Positions 14,841 through 19,829 of a stretch of 19,829 nt of DNA are shown here, in pieces. The translations under genes and the position numbers were made by a program. The notes under the pieces are model-generated. The model was not told the origin of the DNA, made no database searches, and worked only from the letters and a program-made list of their open reading frames with translations. The DNA is from Gammaproteobacteria bacterium (lineage in GTDB: Bacteria; Pseudomonadota; Gammaproteobacteria; Steroidobacterales; Steroidobacteraceae): NCBI GenBank assembly GCA_030038645.1, contig JASHSR010000279.1:1-19829 (forward strand), written 5' to 3'. Position 1 is the stretch's first letter, and each line of letters begins with the position of its first letter.

Positions 14841-14876
14841 CGGGCGGGCCGCGGATGGAGCTGCTCGCGCCATAAC
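14841..14876 (+). repeat. ogt 3'-end direct repeat, copy B
   Basis: A second copy of the ogt tail. In the same frame it reads AAGGPRMELLAP then TAA (copy A: AAGGPQMELLAP then TGA). The three differences give one Gln/Arg change, a silent CCG/CCA change and a TGA/TAA stop swap. The upstream bases are not ogt. It is followed after 30 bp by a hairpin oriented to end rightward transcripts. Confidence 0.85.
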
Positions 14877-14906
14877 GGGCGGCGGCGTCGGTGAGCGTTT
14901 CGCAGC

Positions 14907-14923
14907 GGGGCCGTAGCCCCTTT
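14907..14923 (+). terminator. Short intrinsic-terminator-like hairpin, rightward
   Basis: Arms GGGGC and GCCCC around a CGTA loop, followed by TTT, would act on rightward transcription. The only rightward gene upstream is ogt, now 1.4 kb away across the DUF4143 gene. Its tail overlaps the ugd stop codon. The T-run is short, so strength is doubtful. Confidence 0.45.
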
Positions 14924-16262
14924 ACGCGCCTGCCACCGACTTCCCGCGCCCCACGCCGTAGTACGTGAACCCGAACCGCGCGAGCACCGCCGGGTCGTAG
15001 AGGTTTCGTCCGTCGAAGATGAGCGGCTGCTTCAAGAGCTGCCTCAGGCGCTCGAAGTCCGGGCTGCGGAACTCCTGCCACTCGGTTGCGATCGCGAGCG
15101 CGTCCGCGCCTTCCGCCGCCTCATAGGCGTTGCGGCACGACGTGAATTCCGCGCCGCGCGTCCCGTAGATGCGGTACGCCTCCTCGAGCGCGACCGGATC
15201 GTAGGCCCTCACTCTCGCGCCGGCCTTCAGCAGCAGGTCGATGATGGTACGCGCCGGCGCCTCGCGCATGTCGTCCGTGTTCGGCTTGAAGGCGAGTCCC
15301 CAGAGCGCGAGCGTCCGGCCCTTCAGCTCTCCGAAGTGACGGCGCATCTTGTGCACGAGCACCTCCTTCTGGCGAGCATTCACCGTTTCCACCGCGCCGA
15401 GGATCTCCGGCTGATGCCCCACCTCGCGCGCCGACCGGATGAGCGCCTTCACGTCTTTCGGAAAGCACGATCCGCCGTATCCCGTCCCGGGGTAGATGAA
15501 GCTGTACCCGATGCGCGGGTCCGAGCCGATCCCCACGCGCACCTTCTCGATGTCCGCCCCCACCCGCTCGGCGAGGTTCGCGAGCTCGTTCATGAAGCTG
15601 ATCTTCGTCGCGAGCATCGCGTTCGCCGCGTACTTGGTGAGCTCCGCGGAGCGCACGTCCATGACGATGAAACGCTCGTGATTGCGCGTGAACGGCTCGT
15701 AGAGCATGCGCATGAGCTCGACCGTGCGCGGGTTGTCCGTGCCGATGATGATGCGGTCCGGCTTCATGAAGTCCTGAATGGCCGCGCCTTCCTTCAGGAA
15801 CTCAGGATTTGAGACCACGTCGAACTCGACCGTCGCCTGACGCGACTGCAGGGTGGCGTCCACCTCCCTGCGCACCTTGTCCGCCGTGCCCACGGGCACC
15901 GTCGACTTGGTGACGACGATGCTGTACCGGCTCAGGTGCGTACCGATCGTGCGGGCCACCGCCAGCACGTGCCGCAGATCGGCCGCGCCATCCTCATCCG
16001 GTGGCGTCCCGACCGCGATCAGCTGGAAGAGCCCATGATCCACGCCCTTTTCGGCGTCGGTGGTGAATTCCAGGCGACCCGCTTCCCTGTTCCGCTTGAT
16101 GAGCGCATCGAGTCCCGGCTCGTGGATCGGCACCTCGCCGCCGTTCAATCGGTCAATCTTCCCGGCGCCGACGTCGACACACACGACGTCGTTGCCCGCC
16201 TCGGCGAGGCAAGCGCCAGTGACGAGTCCCACGTATCCCGATCCGAAAATGGTGACGCGCAT
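14922..16262 (-). CDS. ugd: UDP-glucose 6-dehydrogenase
   Basis: Oxidises UDP-glucose to UDP-glucuronate with two NAD+, for capsule, exopolysaccharide or LPS sugars. The 446 residues show the NAD-binding GSGYVGLVTG (7-16), PIHEPGLD (45-52), VGTPPDEDG (84-92), KSTVPVGT (119-126), NPEFLKEGAAIQDF (152-165) and the catalytic Cys266 in GYGGSCFPKD (261-270), then the C-terminal LAFKPNTDDMREAP substrate-binding segment. It is complete and of normal length. GDP-mannose dehydrogenase (AlgD) is a close relative and the manCB genes are near, but the EFLKEG motif and overall pattern favour UDP-glucose. ATG at 16262 has AGGTAGGG about 10 nt upstream. It is a single leftward gene. Confidence 0.93.
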   Translation of the reverse strand: MRVTIFGSGYVGLVTGACLAEAGNDVVCVDVGAGKIDRLNGGEVPIHEPGLDALIKRNREAGRLEFTTDAEKGVDHGLFQLIAVGTPPDEDGAADLRHVLAVARTIGTHLSRYSIVVTKSTVPVGTADKVRREVDATLQSRQATVEFDVVSNPEFLKEGAAIQDFMKPDRIIIGTDNPRTVELMRMLYEPFTRNHERFIVMDVRSAELTKYAANAMLATKISFMNELANLAERVGADIEKVRVGIGSDPRIGYSFIYPGTGYGGSCFPKDVKALIRSAREVGHQPEILGAVETVNARQKEVLVHKMRRHFGELKGRTLALWGLAFKPNTDDMREAPARTIIDLLLKAGARVRAYDPVALEEAYRIYGTRGAEFTSCRNAYEAAEGADALAIATEWQEFRSPDFERLRQLLKQPLIFDGRNLYDPAVLARFGFTYYGVGRGKSVAGA

Positions 16263-16312
16263 GTTGCAAAGACCCTACCTGAAGATGCCTCACCGAACAA
16301 GTATCACACCGC

Positions 16313-16330
16313 GACGTCGGAGCCGACGTC
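16313..16330. repeat. Intergenic palindrome with GACGTCGG core, copy 1
   Basis: GACGTCGG and CCGACGTC arms surround AG, giving a perfect 18-bp hairpin in the 118-nt gap between ugd and the coiled-coil gene. The same arms recur at 16963-16989 and 18496-18527 in this window. Confidence 0.65.
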
Positions 16331-16380
16331 CGAAGTTTCAACTCGCGATGAAATCCATCAGAGATCTACAGCGCCGCTCG

Positions 16381-16821
16381 CTAGATCCACTTGAGCGCAT
16401 GCGCCAGCACGCCCAGTATCGCACCCGCGCAGAGGTAAATGCGCGTCCGGTCACCACGAGATGAGCGAACAATTTCTTCGCCGAGTTTGGCTGCCGCGTC
16501 TCGGGCCTCCTGCCGCAGAGCGGCAATGGACGCGTGCATCTCTTCGCGCAGCCCCACAATAGCCTGGCGCAGGCTCTCGTCGGCTTTGTGCATCTCCTCG
16601 CGCAAACTCTCGTCAGCTTTGTGCATCTCTTCGCGAAGACCGGACTCGAGCCGAGCCATGCCCTCCCGCACGCCGGCGAGGTCAGCCTGCACCACGCCGA
16701 CCGCCGTGCGCAGCTCCCGGACGTCGAGCTTAATGTCGGCAATATCCGCGCGGACGTGCGCTATGTCCGACTCCAGCCTCGTGACTCGATCGTCCACCCG
16801 CTCCTCCATCGCCACTGGCAT
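16381..16821 (-). CDS. Coiled-coil protein with C-terminal membrane anchor
   Basis: A 146-residue protein. Residues 5-120 are a long amphipathic coiled coil (RVTRLESDIAHVRADIADIK, then repeated LREEMHKADES units at 62-83). A single hydrophobic segment at about 128-143 (IYLCAGAILGVLAHAL) ends the chain. This arrangement, tail-anchored with the coil outside the membrane, resembles many small uncharacterised bacterial proteins. I cannot name a family with certainty. ATG at 16821 has CGGAG 9 nt upstream; a second ATG at 16809 is possible. It is monocistronic-looking, with an AT-rich upstream region. A similar architecture is encoded at 18672-19157. Function unknown; scaffolding or oligomeric membrane association is inference. 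Confidence 0.75.
   Translation of the reverse strand: MPVAMEERVDDRVTRLESDIAHVRADIADIKLDVRELRTAVGVVQADLAGVREGMARLESGLREEMHKADESLREEMHKADESLRQAIVGLREEMHASIAALRQEARDAAAKLGEEIVRSSRGDRTRIYLCAGAILGVLAHALKWI
16574..16639 (-). repeat. 33-nt tandem duplication inside the coiled-coil gene
   Basis: Units 16574-16606 and 16607-16639 encode successive copies of the 11-residue LREEMHKADES. They are nearly identical in DNA, with only a few substitutions. An 11-residue period fits a hendecad coiled coil and would let coil length change by slippage. Confidence 0.75.
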
Positions 16822-17090
16822 TGTCGAGACTCCGAGGGAATTCTACGCGCTTCAGCGCCAGGCACGGCATTTTCAATCGGAGCGACGCCGGAATAGAAGC
16901 TTTCAAACTGACGTGTTTGTTCAGTTTTGGTTTTATTTCTTGACCGGCCCGTGAGAAAGGACGTCCGACGGCGGCAGCCGACGTCGGACTTCACGTACTA
17001 GGCCCTGACGCGCGAGGAAGCAGTCACATCCACGCCGCTGCAAATTCCCAGCAGCAGCCGATGCGCCCCGGGATCGCACTGCGCCTGCAG
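16822..17090. other. Intergenic region with AT-rich inverted repeat
   Basis: No coding potential seen. AAACTGA (16905-16911) and TCAGTTT (16921-16927) form a 7-bp-arm inverted repeat with a 9-nt loop, followed rightward by a T-rich run. No rightward gene would use it as a terminator, so an upstream regulatory site for the leftward coiled-coil gene is as likely. A GACGTCGG-type palindrome lies at 16963-16989. The remainder toward 17090 holds nothing I recognise. Confidence 0.4.
16963..16989. repeat. Intergenic palindrome with GACGTCGG core, copy 2
   Basis: Arms GTCCGACG and CGTCGGAC around an 11-nt loop, with the palindrome CCGACGTCGG inside at 16978-16987. It is downstream of the MFS gene stop on the leftward strand and upstream of the coiled-coil gene. 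Confidence 0.6.
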
Positions 17091-18356
17091 TCAGTGAATT
17101 CCGGGCGATGCCAACGACGGCTCGTTTACCGCGGGCTGATGGGATCGGAACAGGCGCCCCCCTTCCGCGAGCAACACGAATCCCAGCGATATCAGCCCAC
17201 AGAGCAGCGCGCCCAAGGCGAGCGGCATCGTCGAGCCCGCGAACTGGCGCCCCATGAGCGCGGCGACCAGAGCTCCGCCGCAGGTTCCTGCACAGCCCTG
17301 CAGCGAGGCGGCGATGCCCGCAACCGCTCCCATCGATTCCATCGCCATGGCGCCGAAGTTGGCCATGACGAGTCCAAGGCAACCCATGGTCGCACCCTGA
17401 AGGACGATGAACGTCCAGAGAGTCTCGCCCCCCAGCGCGGCGACCAGCACGTGAAGGCCAGCCGTGACAATGAACACGAGCAGGCCTGCCTGGGAGATGA
17501 TCCGCATGCCGAAACGCTCCACGACCCGCGAGTTGACGTAAGACGCGACACCCATCGACGCCGCGCACAGCGCGAACACGGTGGGCATCAGCGCGGGCCG
17601 GTGGAACACGGCCGAGAAGATCTGCGGCATCATGCCGACGTAGCCGATGATGGATCCGAAGATCAGCGCCACGGAGAGCGTATACCATAGCGATGCACGG
17701 TCGCCGACGACCTCTCCAGCCGCGTGCGCGACGTGGCTCAACGTCAGCGTCATGCGATACTGCGGATGCAGGGTCTCGGGCAGACGAAAGAACACCCACA
17801 GCAGGACGGCGGCGGCAAACGCGCCGAACACATCGAACAGGGCTCGCCATGGAGCCACCAACAATACGAGCTGACCGATGCTGGGCGCGACGATCGGGAC
17901 CATGATGAAGACGATGAACGTCAGCGACATGACCCGTGCCATCTGCCGTCCTCCGTACAGATCCCGAATGACCGAACGCGAGACCACCAGGCTGGCGGCG
18001 GCGACCCCATGTACGAAGCGCCACGCAAGCAGAGCGGCGAAGCCGCCTGCCACACCTACTCCTGCGGCTGCCGCGACGTAGAGTATCAGCCCGATCAACA
18101 GCACCCTTCGCCTTCCAAACCGGTCCGACAGCATCCCCCAGAACAACTGTCCGATGCCGACGCCCGCGATGTAGGTGGTGACGACCCACCGCGCATGGTT
18201 TTGGTCTGTGACGCCGAGGTCGTGCGCGATGGTCGGCAGCGCCGGCAGCATCGTGTCCACCGCGATCGCCTGGCAGGCCATCATTGCGGCCGTGAGGACC
18301 AGGAATTCGCGAAAGCCGAGGGGCCGAGAGAGGAATCGAGGGCGTTGGGGATGCAT
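17091..18356 (-). CDS. MFS multidrug exporter, Bcr/CflA type
   Basis: A proton-coupled drug/H+ antiporter of the inner membrane, 421 residues with about 12 helices. Helix 1 carries QAIAVDTMLPALPTIAHDLG (29-48), the family hallmark. Motif A between helices 2 and 3 is GMLSDRFGRRR (74-84), and helix 5 has VAPSIGQLVLL, the motif-C-like stretch of this 12-helix exporter group. Substrates of relatives include bicyclomycin, chloramphenicol and sulfonamides; the one here is unknown. I chose ATG 18356 (MHPQRPRFLSRPLGFREF); the open frame runs on to a TTG at 18458 but the extra residues do not look conserved. No clear ribosome site. A TAGAAT about 35 nt upstream could be a -10, without a good -35. Confidence 0.9.
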   Translation of the reverse strand: MHPQRPRFLSRPLGFREFLVLTAAMMACQAIAVDTMLPALPTIAHDLGVTDQNHARWVVTTYIAGVGIGQLFWGMLSDRFGRRRVLLIGLILYVAAAAGVGVAGGFAALLAWRFVHGVAAASLVVSRSVIRDLYGGRQMARVMSLTFIVFIMVPIVAPSIGQLVLLVAPWRALFDVFGAFAAAVLLWVFFRLPETLHPQYRMTLTLSHVAHAAGEVVGDRASLWYTLSVALIFGSIIGYVGMMPQIFSAVFHRPALMPTVFALCAASMGVASYVNSRVVERFGMRIISQAGLLVFIVTAGLHVLVAALGGETLWTFIVLQGATMGCLGLVMANFGAMAMESMGAVAGIAASLQGCAGTCGGALVAALMGRQFAGSTMPLALGALLCGLISLGFVLLAEGGRLFRSHQPAVNEPSLASPGIH

Positions 18357-18671
18357 CGTTCGAAGCGCAAGCGGGAAGTCGCCGGCAAATTCTAACCGCC
18401 CTTGGCCCCGAGCGCCCGTCTTCGCTTTCGATGGACGCTCATCGCATGTTCCGCACAAGAGAGCCGGCCGCAGCGCTTACCGCTCGACACCCACGGACGT
18501 CGGAGTCTGCAGGCAACCGCCGACGTCTGCTTGCCTTTGCCTCCTTAGCCGAATGCCACAATAACTCCACATTCCCGGCAGATTTTCCGCGTTCACAGAA
18601 CGCAGGAGATCAGGTACCTTGCGGTCCCGCTGAATGCAGTGCGCGTTGACTCGTACCCAGGGGGGACTATC
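18357..18671. other. Divergent intergenic region (315 nt)
   Basis: Lies between the leftward MFS gene and the rightward DUF1640-like gene, so it should hold both promoters. Leftward, TAGAAT (around 18391-18396) is a possible -10. Rightward I see no convincing hexamers. It contains the third GACGTCGG palindrome. Short open frames here show no recognisable similarity. Confidence 0.45.
18496..18527. repeat. Intergenic palindrome with GACGTCGG core, copy 3
   Basis: Arms GACGTCGG (18496-18503) and CCGACGTC (18520-18527) around a 16-nt loop. The arms are the same as copy 1 at 16313-16330, with a longer loop. Confidence 0.6.
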
Positions 18672-19157
18672 ATGGCCGCGATGCAACCGGAGTCGCTCGA
18701 TATCCTCGAGAAGGCCCACGTCCCTCACGAGCAAGCTCGAGCGTTCGTCACTGCGATGAGAATCGAAATCGGCTGCGCAACAGAAACCCTGGCGACGAAA
18801 CACGACGTTGAGCTGGTGCACGACGAGGTTAGTCTCGTACGCCACGAGATGATCGAAATGCGCCAAGGGCTCGAGCTCAAGATGGAAGAGCTGCGCGGCG
18901 GCCTGCAGACCAAGGTCGAAGCGGTACGCGGTGACCTCGAGACCAAGATCGAAGCGGTACGCGGCAACCTCGAGACCAAGATCGAAACAATACGCGGCAA
19001 CCTCGAGGCCAAGATCGAAGCGGTACGCGGCAGCCTCGAGACCAAGATCGAAGCGATGCGTGGCAACATCGTCGTGCAGCTGTACGCGGCCATCTTCGGC
19101 ACGATGACCTTCCTCGTCGGGGTGACCTATTTGCTCGTCACCCACGTCAAGAATTGA
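18672..19157 (+). CDS. DUF1640-like coiled-coil protein with C-terminal membrane anchor
   Basis: A 161-residue protein. The N-terminal helix pair (ILEKAHVPHEQARAFVTAM, 11-29, then ATETLATKHDVELVHDE) resembles DUF1640-type proteins, the bacterial relatives of mitochondrial CCDC90/MCUR1 coiled-coil proteins. Residues 67-132 are six 11-residue repeats of the type LETKIEAVRGN, and 136-156 is one hydrophobic helix (QLYAAIFGTMTFLVGVTYLLV) ending in a short basic tail. So it is a membrane-anchored trimer- or tetramer-type coil; function is not established for bacterial members. ATG 18672 is chosen because AGGGGGG lies about 7 nt upstream; an in-frame start at 18639 adds 11 residues. It converges on hldD. 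Confidence 0.82.
   Translation: MAAMQPESLDILEKAHVPHEQARAFVTAMRIEIGCATETLATKHDVELVHDEVSLVRHEMIEMRQGLELKMEELRGGLQTKVEAVRGDLETKIEAVRGNLETKIETIRGNLEAKIEAVRGSLETKIEAMRGNIVVQLYAAIFGTMTFLVGVTYLLVTHVKN
18870..19067 (+). repeat. Six tandem 33-nt repeats coding an 11-residue coil unit
   Basis: Six units of exactly 33 nt (residues 67-77 to 122-132). The last five are close copies of LETKIEAVRGN at both DNA and protein level; the first is degenerate (LELKMEELRGG). High DNA identity implies recent expansion. Confidence 0.85.
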
Positions 19158-19175
19158 CTCGTTCAGTGCCGAGGC

Positions 19176-19202
19176 GTCGACGACCCAGGACATCTCGTCG
19201 AC
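19176..19202. terminator. Inverted repeat between convergent genes
   Basis: Arms GTCGACGA (19176-19183) and TCGTCGAC (19195-19202) around an 11-nt loop lie between the convergent DUF1640-like and hldD genes. There is no T-run, so it is at best a weak or factor-assisted bidirectional terminator. Confidence 0.3.
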
Positions 19203-19234
19203 AAAGTATGACACCCCTGATTGACGCCGGTCCG

Positions 19235-19829
19235 TCAGGAACCTTGCGAATCCGCTAGCCACTGCACGTAGCGCCGCACGCCCGTCGCGACATCGGCAAA
19301 CTCCACGTCGCACCCGGTCGCCCGAAGCCGCGTCAGGTCGGCTTGCGTGTGGCACTGATACTTGCCGACCAGGGCATCCGGGAATGGAACGTACTGCACC
19401 AGCCCCTGCGCAACCTGCTGCTCGAGAGTCAGCGGCCCTTCCCCACGCTGCGCGCGGCAGGCATTGACCACCGCGTGCGCCACGTCGTTGAACGGCTGCG
19501 ACCGGCCAGTGCCCACATTGACGATCCCGCTCTTGTCGGGCGACTGCAGGAACCATAGGTTCACGGCCACCACGTCGTCGACGAACACGAAATCTCGCGA
19601 CTGCTGCCCGGGGCCGTAGCCGCCGTACTCTCCGAAGAGCTTCGCCGCGCCCTGCTCCCGGTACTGGTCGAAGTGGTGCAACGCGACCGACGCCATGCGC
19701 CCCTTGTGTTGCTCCCTCGGGCCGTAGACGTTGAAGTACCGCAATCCCACTACCTGCGAGGTGGCGGCCGGGAGCATCCGCCGCACGACGTTGTCGAACA
19801 GGAGCTTCGAGTAACCATACACGTTGAGC
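19235..19829 (-). CDS. hldD: ADP-L-glycero-D-manno-heptose 6-epimerase, 3' part
   Basis: Makes ADP-L-glycero-D-manno-heptose for the LPS inner core. Only the C-terminal 198 residues are present; the gene runs off the right edge of the window. It is an extended SDR with the catalytic YGYSK (Tyr-x-x-x-Lys) at the very start of the visible part. Next come GLRYFNVYGPREQHKG, KLFGEYGGYGPGQQSRDFV and VDDVVAVNLWFLQSP, then NVGTGRSQPFNDVA; these are diagnostic of HldD (RfaD) rather than general epimerases. The stop TGA is at 19235-19237. The first in-frame GTG visible (19822) is internal, not a start. No gene of the same pathway is adjacent in the window, though manB, manC and ugd serve related surface sugars. 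Confidence 0.93.
   Translation of the reverse strand, partial: LNVYGYSKLLFDNVVRRMLPAATSQVVGLRYFNVYGPREQHKGRMASVALHHFDQYREQGAAKLFGEYGGYGPGQQSRDFVFVDDVVAVNLWFLQSPDKSGIVNVGTGRSQPFNDVAHAVVNACRAQRGEGPLTLEQQVAQGLVQYVPFPDALVGKYQCHTQADLTRLRATGCDVEFADVATGVRRYVQWLADSQGS

Noticed and set aside
16905..16943. Inverted repeat plus T-rich run as an intrinsic terminator
   Set aside because: It would act rightward, but no rightward gene lies upstream of it, and the stem is AT-rich and short.
16933..18189. A 418-codon leftward frame within the MFS gene
   Set aside because: Same strand, wrong frame; very Arg-rich and without membrane helices, whereas the other frame encodes a canonical exporter.
1..19829. CRISPR array, tRNA/rRNA genes, IS transposase, integrase, riboswitch
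   Set aside because: No regularly spaced repeat array, no cloverleaf or rRNA sequence and no recombinase motifs were seen by eye. The only regular arrays are the in-frame 33-nt coiled-coil repeats.

Overview
The window is GC-rich, tightly packed bacterial DNA. The gene set (SirB-type membrane protein, lytic transglycosylase MltA, Bcr/CflA-type drug exporter, heptose epimerase HldD, ManC/ManB, Ada-AlkA plus Ogt) points to a Gram-negative proteobacterium, most likely a high-GC gammaproteobacterium. I cannot place it more finely from sequence alone. No rRNA, tRNA, CRISPR array, transposase or integrase was seen.

Layout. (1) 1-2400: a leftward three-gene unit of lower GC (outer-membrane lipoprotein, papain-like C70-type cysteine protease, 190-aa protein of unknown role). 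It has a recognisable sigma70-type promoter and a perfect 8-bp-arm palindrome just upstream. (2) 2420-3613: a decayed HigA-like antitoxin remnant, then SirB-family and MaoC-family genes. (3) 3666-7865: mltA leftward; rightward an ICL/PEP-mutase family enzyme, a GlcG/HbpS-family protein and an FG-GAP repeat lipoprotein. (4) 7875-11232: leftward manC-manB for GDP-mannose, with a stand-alone response-regulator receiver downstream. (5) 11325-13512: rightward Ada-AlkA fusion overlapping ogt, a compact alkylation-repair operon. (6) 13513-14876: a leftward DUF4143-type ATPase gene lying between two copies of the ogt 3' end, with a double palindromic operator before it. (7) 14922-16262: UDP-glucose 6-dehydrogenase. 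(8) 16381-19157: two coiled-coil, C-terminally membrane-anchored proteins with 33-nt internal repeats, flanking a Bcr/CflA-type MFS exporter; three intergenic palindromes share a GACGTCGG/CCGACGTC core. (9) 19235-end: 3' part of hldD, cut by the window edge.

Functionally, manC, manB, ugd and hldD supply nucleotide-sugar precursors for surface polysaccharide or LPS. Ada-AlkA and Ogt repair alkylated DNA. The most unusual structures are the DUF4143 gene framed by a duplicated ogt tail that keeps its reading frame, and the lipoprotein/C70 protease/190-aa unit beside a dead antitoxin and an operator-like palindrome. Both are candidates for accessory, possibly conflict-related, modules; that role is inference.
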